Assembly: GCF_013035315.1 (NCBI RefSeq)
Contig: NZ_WQHP01000009.1
Span: forward strand, 62,001-126,000
Reading direction: 5' to 3'
DNA from: Ruegeria arenilitoris
Lineage (GTDB): Bacteria; Pseudomonadota; Alphaproteobacteria; Rhodobacterales; Rhodobacteraceae
Length of the DNA stretch: 64,000 nucleotides
The notes beneath the pieces are model-generated. The model was not told where the DNA came from. It did no database searches and saw nothing but the letters and a program-made list of their open reading frames with translations. Below, in pieces: positions 17,798-26,824 of the stretch. How positions within the stretch are numbered: position 1 is the stretch's first letter; every line of letters starts with the position of its first letter. The translations under genes and the position numbers were made by a program.

Positions 17798-19621
17798 ATG
17801 TCGATACCCGAACCTTTTACGGACGTTGAAATAGAAACGGCCGATGACGGTTTCTATGAAAACTACAGCGTCCCAATCGCCCTGATAAGTAAAGGCATCA
17901 TGGTGGCCCTTGTACTTTGGGCACTGGTCTTTCCGGCGAACGCTACCAGTACGCTGGGCACATTGAACGGCAAGTTGCTGGAAGTCTTTAACAGCTTCTA
18001 CATCATCATTGTCGGCGCGTTTTTCTTTTTCCTGGCCATTGTCGCCATCCTTCCGGCCACTGGTCGCCGGATTATGGGAACGCCGGGTGAAAAACCTGAA
18101 TTCTCGAACTTCTCGTGGTTCTCGATGATGTTTGGCGCCGGTCTGGGCGTTGGTCTGATGGTCTTTGCCACGGCTGAACCGCTGGGCCTGTGGGGGTCGA
18201 ACCCTGTGGTTGTTTCCGGCGCGGTCGAAGGCAACACGCCTGAGGCTTTGCAGTCGGGGTATCGCTTCACCTTCCTGCACTATGGTTTCCATGCGTGGGC
18301 AATCTATGTCGTTACCGGCCTGTCGCTGGCTTATTACGCCTACACGCGCGGTATGCCACTGACCATTCGCTCGGCCCTGACCCCGCTGTTTGGTCGCCTG
18401 ATGAACGGGTTCCTGGGTCACGTGGTTGACGTTCTGGGTGTTGTCGCAACGATCCTTGGTGTCTCGGTAACCATCGGTTACGGCGTCAGCCAGTTCATCG
18501 ACGGTGTCTACGCGATCACCGGCATGGGTTGGGTCATGGATCTGGGTGGCGAAGTTCCGACCCCGAGCAAAGTGGGCCTGATCACCGGTCTGGTCGTCAT
18601 CATGGGCCTGTCGATCATCTCGGCCGTGTCGGGTGTTGGCCGCGGCGTGAAATACCTGTCGAACCTGAACTTGGTTCTGTCGATCATCCTGCTGGGCACC
18701 TTCGTGGTCTTTGGTTCGTTCGTCTTTGCCATGACCACATACGGCACGGCGATGGTGGACTACATCCTGCACTTCCTGTCGCTGAGCTTTAATGCCTACG
18801 GTCCGCTTTCGGCCGAGGCGTTTGCGGCAGCCTTGCCAGCAGAGGCACAGGCGCATGCCAACGCTCTGATGGGCGGAGCAACCAACGCTTGGGGCAGCTT
18901 TGACGGCTTCAAGAGCGGTCTGGAAGGCGCGGCAGCGCAACTGGACGAGGCAACCCTGACTGCAGCCTATGCTGCCGGTGAGCAGGGTCGTCAGTTCGGA
19001 TGGCAGGCAGGTTGGACCACGTTCTACTGGGCCTGGTGGATCGCCTTCTCGCCCTTCGTCGGTTTGTTCCTGGCGCGCATCTCCAAAGGGCGTTCGGTGC
19101 GTGAGTTCATTCTGGGCTGTGTATTCGCACCGGCACTGGTGTGCTTTGCCTGGATGACCATCTTGGGCGGAACCGCAATTGATCTGGAACTGGCAGGCGC
19201 TGCCGAGGGTGCGATCATCGGTGCGTCGAACACCAACAAGCTGTTCACGACATTGTCCTACATGATCGATGGCGGGCTTCTGTCCATGCTGAACATCATG
19301 TGCGTGATCCTAATCATGACCTTCCTGGTCACCTCGGCGGACTCGGGCATTCTGGTGATGAACACCATCATGTCCGGCGGCAGCCAGGAAACCGGTATCA
19401 AGCACCGCATCATCTGGGGTGTGATCCTGACGGCTGTGATCGGCGCTCTGATCTTGGCGGCAGGGGACAACAACCCGATGGACGCACTTCGCAATGCGAT
19501 GATAATCGGCGCGCTGCCCTTTACCATGGTGATGGGTCTGATGTGCGTGTCGCTGGCCAAGGCGCTTTACCGCGATAGCCTGCGGGACAAGCATTCTGCT
19601 GAAACTCAGGCGGCTGAATAA
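17798..19621 (+). CDS. BCCT-family betaine/carnitine/choline transporter
   Basis: 607 residues with about 12 membrane helices. Family hallmarks are the glycine-rich stretch FGAGLGVGLMVFATAEPLGLWG in TM3 and the BCCT signature WTTFYWAWWIAFSPFVGLFL followed by ARISKGRSVREFILG. The first cytoplasmic segment is short, and there is no long osmosensory C-terminal tail. BCCT proteins import quaternary ammonium compounds using Na+ or H+. A factor-independent terminator follows. The neighbouring genes (MttB-like protein, epimerase, demethylases) suggest the imported betaine is used as food rather than only as osmolyte. Confidence 0.95.
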   Translation: MSIPEPFTDVEIETADDGFYENYSVPIALISKGIMVALVLWALVFPANATSTLGTLNGKLLEVFNSFYIIIVGAFFFFLAIVAILPATGRRIMGTPGEKPEFSNFSWFSMMFGAGLGVGLMVFATAEPLGLWGSNPVVVSGAVEGNTPEALQSGYRFTFLHYGFHAWAIYVVTGLSLAYYAYTRGMPLTIRSALTPLFGRLMNGFLGHVVDVLGVVATILGVSVTIGYGVSQFIDGVYAITGMGWVMDLGGEVPTPSKVGLITGLVVIMGLSIISAVSGVGRGVKYLSNLNLVLSIILLGTFVVFGSFVFAMTTYGTAMVDYILHFLSLSFNAYGPLSAEAFAAALPAEAQAHANALMGGATNAWGSFDGFKSGLEGAAAQLDEATLTAAYAAGEQGRQFGWQAGWTTFYWAWWIAFSPFVGLFLARISKGRSVREFILGCVFAPALVCFAWMTILGGTAIDLELAGAAEGAIIGASNTNKLFTTLSYMIDGGLLSMLNIMCVILIMTFLVTSADSGILVMNTIMSGGSQETGIKHRIIWGVILTAVIGALILAAGDNNPMDALRNAMIIGALPFTMVMGLMCVSLAKALYRDSLRDKHSAETQAAE

Positions 19622-19646
19622 GGTCTGAGTTCCAATAAAGCTAACG

Positions 19647-19673
19647 CGCCGCCCCGACCGGGGCGGCGTTTTT
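19647..19673 (+). terminator. Rho-independent terminator after the BCCT gene
   Basis: A perfect 9-bp GC stem (CGCCGCCCC/GGGGCGGCG) with the loop GACC is followed by five T residues, 26 nt after the stop codon. BCCT is thus transcribed mostly apart from the methyltransferase gene. Confidence 0.9.
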
Positions 19674-19774
19674 CGTTCCGGGACGGTGTCGCTTCTTGCA
19701 AGCAGATATCGCAATCAGTGAGGTGAGCCGCCGCCGAATCCGCCAGTCTGAGTGCAAGATTGGAGGATTGCCCC

Positions 19775-21322
19775 GTGAACATTCGCACCACGACACGCGC
19801 TGGCGGACGCTCTGCCCGCAGAGCAATGCGCACCGCCCCGAACTTTGAAATGCTGCCTGGCCTGACGCGCGGTATCCCTCTTTGCGAGGTGATGGACGGT
19901 AGCCAGGTTGAACGCATCGATAATGCTTCGATGGATATTCTTGAGAATGTCGGCGTTCAGTTCCGCGACCCCATCGCCCTAGAAGACTGGAAGAGGGTCG
20001 GTGCCAAAGTCGAAGGTGAGTTGGTTTACCTAGATCGCGGACTCGTGCGCGAACTGATCGCCACCATTCCAAGCGATTTTACCTATCACGCGCGGGATCC
20101 GAAAAAGAACGTGCGGTTGGGTGGCAAGCACTCGATCTTTGTGCCGATGACCGGCGCGCCGTTCCTGCGCGATCTGGACGACGTCCGCCGCAACCCGACG
20201 CTGGACGATCTGGCGATGTTCCACAAGCTGAGTCACATGATGCCCGCGTTGCACAGCTCGGCGCATCATATCGTGGAACCCTACGATCACCCGATCAGCC
20301 AGCGGCATCTGCGGATCACGTATTCCTCGATGAAGAATTCGGACAAGACGTTCATGGGCATGACCACTAGCCCCAAGAACGCCGAGGATGTGATGGAGAT
20401 GTGCGCCATTCTCTTCGGAGAAGAGTTCCTTGAGGACCACCCCGTCACCACAGGCAACTGCAACGGCAACTCACCGCTGGTATGGGACGAAACCATGCTG
20501 GGCGCGATGCGCGCGTTCTGCCGCCGCAAGCAGCCTGTTCTGTGCTCGCCGTTTGTATTGGGCGGGGCAAATACCCCGGCATCCGTTCCGGCCACCGTTG
20601 CCCAGCTGAATGCCGAAGCGCTGAGCGCACTGGCCTACACGCAGGTGATCCGCAAGGGTGCGCCTGCGATCTACGGTCACTACCTGTCGACCGTTTCCAT
20701 GAAGTCCGGTGCGCCGATGGCGGGGACGCCCGAGATCAGCTTGATGAACTTTATGATCGGCCAGATGGCGCGGCACTACGATGTGCCGTGGCGCACCTCG
20801 AACACGTTGGGCGGGGCCAAGACGTTTGATGCGCAGGCCGGCTATGAGTCCGCGACCACGTTGCAGGCGGTTGTTCATGCAGGGGCTAACTACATTTGGC
20901 ATAGCGCGGGCTGGAACGAGGCCGGGATGCACTGCTCTGTCGCCAAGTTCATCGTCGATGCCGAACAATGCGCGATGGCCTACCGCATGGCTGAAGGCCC
21001 CAAGTGGCACGATTTCGACCAGGCCATCGCGGCGGTCCCCGATGTTGGCCCCGGCGGACATTACCTTGGCCACCCCCATACGCAGGACAACTTCCAAAGC
21101 GCCTTTTTCATGCCGGAACTGTTCGACAACAACTCGATCGAGCAATGGCAGGCTGAGGGCAGCGTCGAAATCACCGAACGCGCGCTCAACCGCGCCCGTA
21201 CGTTGTTGGCCGAGTATCAAGAACCCAAGCTTGATGAGGCCAAAAACGAAGCCTTGTTGGACTACATCGCCCGGCGCGAACGAGAAATCCCTGCGGCTGA
21301 TGAGCTGAACCAAAGCTACTAG
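19775..21322 (+). CDS. MttB-superfamily methyltransferase, non-pyrrolysine
   Basis: 515 residues from the GTG at 19775, which has GGAGG 7 nt upstream; the upstream TTG at 19762 lacks a ribosome site. It is homologous to trimethylamine:corrinoid methyltransferase over its length (for example AMDILENVGVQFRDP-type start written here as SMDILENVGVQFRDP, and GAPAIYGHYLSTVSMKSGAP). There is no in-frame amber codon, so no pyrrolysine: it belongs with the glycine-betaine, proline-betaine and carnitine methyltransferase relatives. No corrinoid protein or corrinoid-folate methyltransferase is nearby. A quaternary-amine demethylating role is likely from context. Confidence 0.9.
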   Translation: MNIRTTTRAGGRSARRAMRTAPNFEMLPGLTRGIPLCEVMDGSQVERIDNASMDILENVGVQFRDPIALEDWKRVGAKVEGELVYLDRGLVRELIATIPSDFTYHARDPKKNVRLGGKHSIFVPMTGAPFLRDLDDVRRNPTLDDLAMFHKLSHMMPALHSSAHHIVEPYDHPISQRHLRITYSSMKNSDKTFMGMTTSPKNAEDVMEMCAILFGEEFLEDHPVTTGNCNGNSPLVWDETMLGAMRAFCRRKQPVLCSPFVLGGANTPASVPATVAQLNAEALSALAYTQVIRKGAPAIYGHYLSTVSMKSGAPMAGTPEISLMNFMIGQMARHYDVPWRTSNTLGGAKTFDAQAGYESATTLQAVVHAGANYIWHSAGWNEAGMHCSVAKFIVDAEQCAMAYRMAEGPKWHDFDQAIAAVPDVGPGGHYLGHPHTQDNFQSAFFMPELFDNNSIEQWQAEGSVEITERALNRARTLLAEYQEPKLDEAKNEALLDYIARREREIPAADELNQSY

Positions 21323-21342
21323 GCTAATTTTCCCCGAAACTC

Positions 21343-21371
21343 ACCCGCCCGGACCATAGGGCGGGTTTTTT
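21343..21371 (+). terminator. Rho-independent terminator after the MttB-like gene
   Basis: An 8-bp stem ACCCGCCC/GGGCGGGT with an 8-nt loop is followed by a run of T residues, 21 nt after the stop. It separates the methyltransferase gene from the epimerase gene, which starts 30 nt later and so needs its own promoter or read-through. Confidence 0.88.
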
Positions 21372-21400
21372 CCTTTCAAGAACGCCACGGAAATCAAACA

Positions 21401-22504
21401 GTGAAAATCGCCGAAATTCACATCTATAGCCACGATCTGCCAGTCAAAAACGGGCCCTACACGATGGCCAACGCCGAGGTCTGGGCGCTGGATACCACGC
21501 TGGTCAAACTGGTTGCCGACAATGGCCTGATCGGTTGGGGCGAGACCTGCCCGGTCGGCCCAACTTATGCCGAGGCGCATGCAACCGGAGCCCGCGCCGC
21601 GTTGGCATTGATGGCCGAAGGTTTGGTCGGCGCCGAAGTCTCTGTGCTTGGTCTGCACCGTCAGATGGACAGCCTGCTGAACGGCCACAACTATGCCAAA
21701 GCGGCCATCGACATCGCCGCGCATGATTTGCTTGGTAAACAATTTGGGGTCAGCGTGTCGGACCTGCTTGGCGGCGCTGCGGTGGACAAAGTGCCGTCTT
21801 ACTATGCGACCGGTGTGGGCGCACCGGACGACATCGCGCGTCTGGCGGTGGACAAGTTGGCCGAGGGTTATCCGCGCCTGCAAATCAAGGTCGGGGGCCG
21901 GCCGGTCGAGCTGGACATCGAAACCATCCGAAAGGTCTGGGAGGCAATCGGCGGGTCCGGTATGCGCCTGGCCGTGGATGGGAACCGAGGCTGGACAACC
22001 CGCGATGCCTTGCGCGTCAGCCGGGAATGCCCGGATATTCCTTTCGTAATGGAGCAACCCTGTAACACGATCGAAGACCTGCAGAAAATCCGCCCACAGG
22101 TGAGCCATCCGATCTACATGGATGAAAACAGTACCAGCCTGAACACGGTCATAACGGCGGCGGGCACCGGTCTGGTGGACGGGTTCGGCATGAAAGTCAC
22201 CCGGATCGGAGGCCTCCAGCCCATGCGCGCCTTCCGGGACGTATGCGAAGCGCGCAATCTGCCCCATACCTGTGATGACAGCTGGGGCGGTGACATCATC
22301 GCAGCGGCTTGCACGCATATCGGCGCGACCGTGCGGCCTGAACTGTTGGAAGGTGTGTGGCTGGCCGCGCCCTACATCGACGGCCACTATGATCCCGAAA
22401 ACGGAATCCGCATCGAGGCTGGGCATATCAACGTGCCAACCGGTCCGGGTCTGGGCGTTGTGCCGGACGAGACCCGCTTTGGCGCGCCTGTGGCATCGTT
22501 CTGA
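21401..22504 (+). CDS. hpbD: Enolase-superfamily racemase/epimerase, HpbD-like (hydroxyproline/proline betaine 2-epimerase)
   Basis: 367 residues of the mandelate racemase/muconate lactonizing type. Visible active-site residues are Lys163 (QIKVGGR), metal ligands Asp193, Glu218 and Asp241, and Lys265 (GMKVTRIGG). Tyr56, Asp292 and Trp320 also fall where I recall the ligand-binding residues of 4-hydroxyproline-betaine 2-epimerase (HpbD of Pelagibaca), the last two aromatic residues holding the quaternary nitrogen. The numbering agrees without gaps. The reaction would be epimerisation at C2 of a proline-type betaine. Two SDR genes follow closely. The superfamily is certain; the specific function is well supported by residues and context but not proven. 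Confidence 0.85.
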   Translation: MKIAEIHIYSHDLPVKNGPYTMANAEVWALDTTLVKLVADNGLIGWGETCPVGPTYAEAHATGARAALALMAEGLVGAEVSVLGLHRQMDSLLNGHNYAKAAIDIAAHDLLGKQFGVSVSDLLGGAAVDKVPSYYATGVGAPDDIARLAVDKLAEGYPRLQIKVGGRPVELDIETIRKVWEAIGGSGMRLAVDGNRGWTTRDALRVSRECPDIPFVMEQPCNTIEDLQKIRPQVSHPIYMDENSTSLNTVITAAGTGLVDGFGMKVTRIGGLQPMRAFRDVCEARNLPHTCDDSWGGDIIAAACTHIGATVRPELLEGVWLAAPYIDGHYDPENGIRIEAGHINVPTGPGLGVVPDETRFGAPVASF

Positions 22505-22515
22505 GGGAGCAGCTT

Positions 22516-23247
22516 ATGGAATTCGAAGGAAAAACTGCATTGGTCACCGGGGCTGCTGGCGGGATCGGAGCCTCTCTGGTCCAGCGCCTACGCGCCGCAG
22601 GGGCCCGGGTTGCTATTGCTGATCGCACGGTCGAGGGGATTGAGGCCGAGGCGCATTTGCCCGGTGATCTGCTGGACCCGACTTACGCCGATACTCTGCC
22701 GCGGAAGGCTGCGGATGCGCTGGGCGGGCTGGATATCGTGGTCAACAACGCGGGCGTTATCACGCGTGGTGCGGTCACCGAGACCTCGGATCAGGATTGG
22801 TCTTTGTCGCTGGGCGTCAACGTCGAAGCGCCGTTTCGGGTCTGTCGCGCTGCGATCCCGATCATGGCCGCAAATGGCGGAGGTGCGATCGTGAACACTG
22901 CATCCTGCTGGGGTCTGCGGCCCGGTCCGAACCATGCGGTCTATTGCATGACCAAGGCGGCCATCGCCTCTCTGACACAGTGCATGGGCATGGACCACGC
23001 ACATCAGGGCATTCGGATCAACGCGGTCTGCCCAAATGAGGTGAACACGCCGATGCTGCGCTCGGGCTTTACCAAACGCGGGTTCGACCCGGACAGCGCC
23101 GTGGCCGAGCTGGGGCAGACTGTCCCACTGGGCCGCATCGCCGAGCCTGAAGACATTGCCGACGTGATCCTGTTTCTGGCCTCGGACGCCGCGCGCTATA
23201 TGTGCGGAGCGTTGGTCGAAGTGAACGGAGGCAAGCCGGTATCATGA
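22516..23247 (+). CDS. SDR-family oxidoreductase
   Basis: 243 residues of the classical short-chain dehydrogenase type. The NAD(P)-binding motif is TGAAGGIG near residue 11; NNAG and the catalytic YCMTK (Tyr-x3-Lys) are present. It starts 11 nt after the epimerase stop with GGAG upstream and ends overlapping the next SDR gene, so the three genes form one operon. It probably oxidises a hydroxyl group or reduces a carbonyl in the same pathway; a 4-hydroxyproline-derived substrate is a guess. Confidence 0.9.
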   Translation: MEFEGKTALVTGAAGGIGASLVQRLRAAGARVAIADRTVEGIEAEAHLPGDLLDPTYADTLPRKAADALGGLDIVVNNAGVITRGAVTETSDQDWSLSLGVNVEAPFRVCRAAIPIMAANGGGAIVNTASCWGLRPGPNHAVYCMTKAAIASLTQCMGMDHAHQGIRINAVCPNEVNTPMLRSGFTKRGFDPDSAVAELGQTVPLGRIAEPEDIADVILFLASDAARYMCGALVEVNGGKPVS

Positions 23248-23978
23248 CCCGATTTGAAGGCAAGACCGCCCTGGTCACCGGAGGGCGCAGCGGCATTGGT
23301 CGGGCCATTGCCGAACGGTTGCGGCAAGACGGGGCGCGGGTGTTCACCGCGCAGCGTGGAGAAGACCCTGAGTTCGAGGGGATCGAGGCGGATTTCAGCG
23401 ATCCGAATAGCCCGGCAGATGTGATCGCACATGTCATCGACCGGGCAGGGCGTCTGGACGTCCTGGTCAACAATGCGGGTATGATGCAAGAGGCGCTGGT
23501 CGAAGAGATGTCGCTTGATGATTGGCACCGCAATCTGTCGGTCAACCTGACGGCGCCTTTTCTGCTGATCCAAGCGGCATTGCCTCATCTGCGGGAAACA
23601 CTGGGCAGCATCGTCAATATCGGTTCTATCGAAGGGCTGGGCAGCAATCCCGGCCACGCCGCCTATTGCGCGAGCAAGGCGGGCCTGCATGGCCTGACGC
23701 GGGCCGTGGCGGTGGATCATGGCGCCGAAGGCATCCGGTGCAACGCCGTGGCGCCCGGCTGGATCGACACGGAACTGAACATGAATTTTATTGAAACGCA
23801 GCCAGACCCTGAGGCTTTTCGCCGAGACATCGGCCGCATTCATCCCTTGGCCCGGACTGGTCGCCCCGAGGAGGTGGCAGCCATGGTCGCTTTTCTGGCG
23901 TCGGACGAGGCCAGCTTTGTCACCGGTCAGGTCTATACTGTGGATGGGGGGCGCATGAGCAAGCTCAGCCTGCCCTGA
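23244..23978 (+). CDS. SDR-family oxidoreductase, second copy type
   Basis: 244 residues from the ATG at 23244, whose ATGA overlaps the stop of the previous SDR gene. [12 protein letters not shown] and YCASK are the cofactor and catalytic motifs. It is clearly related to its upstream neighbour but not a recent duplicate. The last codons lie inside a hairpin whose loop holds the stop codon. Its function is unknown beyond NAD(P)-dependent oxidoreduction; the operon links it to the HpbD-like epimerase. Confidence 0.9.
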   Translation: MTRFEGKTALVTGGRSGIGRAIAERLRQDGARVFTAQRGEDPEFEGIEADFSDPNSPADVIAHVIDRAGRLDVLVNNAGMMQEALVEEMSLDDWHRNLSVNLTAPFLLIQAALPHLRETLGSIVNIGSIEGLGSNPGHAAYCASKAGLHGLTRAVAVDHGAEGIRCNAVAPGWIDTELNMNFIETQPDPEAFRRDIGRIHPLARTGRPEEVAAMVAFLASDEASFVTGQVYTVDGGRMSKLSLP

Positions 23979-23986
23979 CGGGCAGG
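23969..23986. terminator. Bidirectional hairpin between convergent genes, stop codon in loop
   Basis: CCTGCCC and GGGCAGG form a 7-bp stem with the loop TGAC; the TGA is the stop codon of the second SDR. The convergent FAD oxidase ends 10 bp away. It probably serves transcripts from both sides, though neither side has a good T-run. Confidence 0.6.
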
Positions 23987-23987
23987 T

Positions 23988-25328
23988 TCACTCCTTCCCC
24001 GATCTCCACTCTTTCCAGATCAGATAGCTGTTTGCACCCAGTGAGGCGAAGGGCTCTGGCGGAAGGCGCGGGGGCATGGGCTGGGCCAGGAAATGATCGG
24101 CGATGTCCGAGCCGCCCTGCGCGACAAGTTCTGCAACCCCCATACCCTGCAACGTGCCACGAGCGATGCCCAGACCGTTCTGGCAACAGGCCGAGAAAAC
24201 GCCGGTATTCAGCTCGCCAAATGCCGCCGATCCGTTTCGGCTGAGGCAAAGCATCCCAGCCCAGCGGTGCTCCATCTTGACGTCCGGCAAATGCGGAAAC
24301 CGTTCCCGGAACTTGCGGTCATGCACCCAGCCAGCGTTGCGCAGGCGCATGGGGCTGGTCTCGATCGTCGGGTGAAAGGTCGAGCATGTGCGGATCAGGA
24401 TCCGGTCGCCGTAACTGCCCGAAACGCGCCGGACCGAGGTGCCCATCGGATCAGCGGGCGTGACGGACCAACGGTGTTGGCCGCCCAGCGTCTTGATCTG
24501 TTCCGGTGTCAAACGCTCGGTGATCGACGCATAAAGGCAGATGTGCATCAGCCTGCGTTCATAGAAGCCAAAGCTTTCTAGATGACCGTTATTGGCCAGA
24601 ACAATCCGACCCGTTGAAACCTGCGCTTCGGGTGTTTTAACCAGCCATCCCGCACCTTGTTTTTCGAACCCAGTAACAGGTGAGTTTTCGAACAGATCGA
24701 CCTGTTTTGAAAGATCAGAGGACAAGGCCCGAATATATCCGGCGGGTTGGATCATCACCGTGCCGGGCGCAAAAAGGCCGGATGTGTAATGCGGGCTGCC
24801 CGTGATCTCTTGCATCTGTTGGCGGTCGTACAGCGTACAGGGCTCGCCCAACCGCTCCAGATGAGCGGCGAATTCCTGGTTGTGCCGATCCCCGGCCCGC
24901 GTGGCGGCGGCATTGAATTTCCCGCAAGGGTCAAACATTTCCTGTGGCAGGTTGCAGTCCTGCGCGACCTCTGTTGCGAACCCAATGGCACGCCGGTTCA
25001 ACGCAATGGTTGCCCGGTCCGCCTCCAGCCCATCGCCAGCATAATTGTCCGATGCCAGATCATGCGGCAGGTCGATCATGAAGCCCGAATTGCGCCCGGC
25101 AGAGCCATCGGCAAAACGCCCGGCCTCTAACAGAACGACCTTCAGTGTCGGATCAAGCTGGTGCAGCCGCCGCGCGGCTGTCAGGCCCGCAAACCCTCCG
25201 CCGACAATGGTGATATCCGCCGATAGGTTCCGGTCCAACTGTGGCAATGGGGTCTGAGGTGGCAGAATGGCGTTCCATCCTGCCGGTCCTGTCTGCCGTG
25301 GCAGCCGCTTTGCCGTGTAGACCGTCAA
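23988..25328 (-). CDS. FAD-dependent amine/D-amino-acid oxidase (PuuB/DadA-like)
   Basis: 446 residues of the DAO family. The Rossmann motif is TIVGGGFAGLTAARRL near residue 40, and DGSAGRNSGFMIDLPH resembles gamma-glutamylputrescine oxidase. No signal peptide is seen. Its start overlaps the aldehyde dehydrogenase stop by 4 nt. Two readings are possible: oxidation of a polyamine derivative, or of a D-(hydroxy)proline made after epimerisation and demethylation of a betaine. The DapA-family and dehydrogenase neighbours favour the second, but the PuuB-like motif keeps the first open. Confidence 0.88.
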   Translation of the reverse strand: MTVYTAKRLPRQTGPAGWNAILPPQTPLPQLDRNLSADITIVGGGFAGLTAARRLHQLDPTLKVVLLEAGRFADGSAGRNSGFMIDLPHDLASDNYAGDGLEADRATIALNRRAIGFATEVAQDCNLPQEMFDPCGKFNAAATRAGDRHNQEFAAHLERLGEPCTLYDRQQMQEITGSPHYTSGLFAPGTVMIQPAGYIRALSSDLSKQVDLFENSPVTGFEKQGAGWLVKTPEAQVSTGRIVLANNGHLESFGFYERRLMHICLYASITERLTPEQIKTLGGQHRWSVTPADPMGTSVRRVSGSYGDRILIRTCSTFHPTIETSPMRLRNAGWVHDRKFRERFPHLPDVKMEHRWAGMLCLSRNGSAAFGELNTGVFSACCQNGLGIARGTLQGMGVAELVAQGGSDIADHFLAQPMPPRLPPEPFASLGANSYLIWKEWRSGKE

Positions 25329-26821
25329 TCGACTGCCTCATCCGCATCGTCGGCCAGATCAATCCAGATGGTCTTCAACTGGGTGTACTGATCATGCGCG
25401 TGGACCGAGTTGTCCCGCCCCCCAAAACCGGACTGCTTGTAGCCACCGAAGGGTGTGGTGATGTCGCCTTCGCCAAAGCTGTTGATCGTCACGGTGCCCG
25501 CCCGGATCGCCCGCGCGCCACGAATGGCGCGTTTCGCGTTGGCTGTGAAGATCGAGGCACACAAGCCATACTCGGTGTCGTTGGCGATCTTGATGGCTTC
25601 GTCAAATCCCGAAACTTCGATCACTGAGAGGACCGGGCCAAAGATTTCCTCGCGCGCCAGTGTGTTGTCATTGCCGGGAACTTCGACCACGGTAGCTTCG
25701 ACAAAGCCTTTGTCAGCTTTGCCGCCGATCACCACGTTCTCGGCCTGATCCAGATAGCCGCACACCTTGTTGTAGTGGTCTTCGCTTACCAATGCACCCA
25801 TGCGGGTCTCCGGGTCCAGCGGGTCGCCGATGTTCCACTGCTTGGCGTGATGGGCGATGCGCTCCAGCAACTCCGCCTTCACACCCTTATGCACGATCAG
25901 CCGGGACGAGGCCGAGCAGTTCTCACCCATGTTCCAGAACGCGCCGTTGACGATATGCGCGGCCACGCGGTCGAGGTTCTCGGCGTCGTCCATAACGATG
26001 GCGGGGTTTTTGCCGCCCATCTCAAGTACGACCTCTTTGGCGTTGCTTTCAGCGGAATAGGTCAGAAACCGCTTGCCGGTGACGGTCGAGCCGGTGAAGG
26101 AGACCATGTCGATATCCATATGCCGTCCGATGGGTTCTCCTACCTCGGCCCCACCGCCGGGGACGATGTTCAGGACCCCACGGGGCAGACCGGCCTCCAT
26201 CGCTAGTTCAGCAAGGCGCAGGGCGGTCAGTGTGGTTTCTGCAGCCGGTTTAACAACCACCGAACAGCCCGCCGCAAGCGCAGGCCCGATCTTCCACGCC
26301 AGCATCAGCAGGGGAAAGTTCCAGGGCAATACTAGACCGACAACGCCGATCGGTTCGCGCACGACCATCGCGATGTGATCGTCGCTGGCAGGGCTGACCT
26401 GATCGTAGATCTTGTCGATCGCCTCGGCGTGCCATTTTAGGCAGTGGATCGTCTCGGGCACGTCAACGGTTTCGCAGTCGTAGATGGTCTTGCCGCTGTC
26501 GATGCTTTCCATCACCGCCAGTTCGCGGGCGTTGCGGGTCATCAGCTTGCACAGCCGGATCAGCACGTCCTTGCGGTCCGAGGGGTGCAGCTTCGACCAA
26601 CGGCCATCGTCAAAAGCCTCACGCGCCTTTTCGACGGCAAAGTCTAGATCCGCAGCGCCACAGGCCGCGATGTCGGCCAGTTTTTCGCCAGTTGCGGGGT
26701 TCACTGTCTCGAACGTGTTGCCAGAGATCGCCGGGCGGTACGCGCCATCGATGAAGGCGCTTGTGGGCAGGGTCAGCCCTGCGGCGATGGATTTGTATTC
26801 GTCTTGTGTCAGTAGTTCCAT
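25325..26821 (-). CDS. NAD(P)-dependent aldehyde dehydrogenase (PuuC-like)
   Basis: 498 residues. The catalytic cysteine is in FWNMGENCSASSR and the general-base glutamate in LEMGGKNP. The C-terminal stretch TPFGGYKQSGFGGRDNSVHA is close to gamma-glutamyl-aminobutyraldehyde dehydrogenase. In this operon a natural substrate would be 2-oxoglutarate semialdehyde produced by the DapA-family enzyme just upstream (3-nt gap), giving 2-oxoglutarate. That assignment is inferred; a polyamine-derived aldehyde is the alternative. Confidence 0.92.
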   Translation of the reverse strand: MELLTQDEYKSIAAGLTLPTSAFIDGAYRPAISGNTFETVNPATGEKLADIAACGAADLDFAVEKAREAFDDGRWSKLHPSDRKDVLIRLCKLMTRNARELAVMESIDSGKTIYDCETVDVPETIHCLKWHAEAIDKIYDQVSPASDDHIAMVVREPIGVVGLVLPWNFPLLMLAWKIGPALAAGCSVVVKPAAETTLTALRLAELAMEAGLPRGVLNIVPGGGAEVGEPIGRHMDIDMVSFTGSTVTGKRFLTYSAESNAKEVVLEMGGKNPAIVMDDAENLDRVAAHIVNGAFWNMGENCSASSRLIVHKGVKAELLERIAHHAKQWNIGDPLDPETRMGALVSEDHYNKVCGYLDQAENVVIGGKADKGFVEATVVEVPGNDNTLAREEIFGPVLSVIEVSGFDEAIKIANDTEYGLCASIFTANAKRAIRGARAIRAGTVTINSFGEGDITTPFGGYKQSGFGGRDNSVHAHDQYTQLKTIWIDLADDADEAVD

Positions 26822-26824
26822 TGC

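Noticed and set aside
17732..18940. 402-residue minus-strand frame opposite the BCCT gene
   Set aside because: Low-complexity charged sequence with no family resemblance; it exists only because of the codon bias of the real transporter gene.
19760..21322. Pyrrolysine (in-frame amber) in the MttB-like gene
   Set aside because: The frame contains no internal TAG, so it is not a pyrrolysine-containing methyltransferase.
20471..22426. Long minus-strand frames opposite the MttB-like and epimerase genes
   Set aside because: Shadow frames; the plus-strand genes have clear motifs, ribosome sites and terminators.
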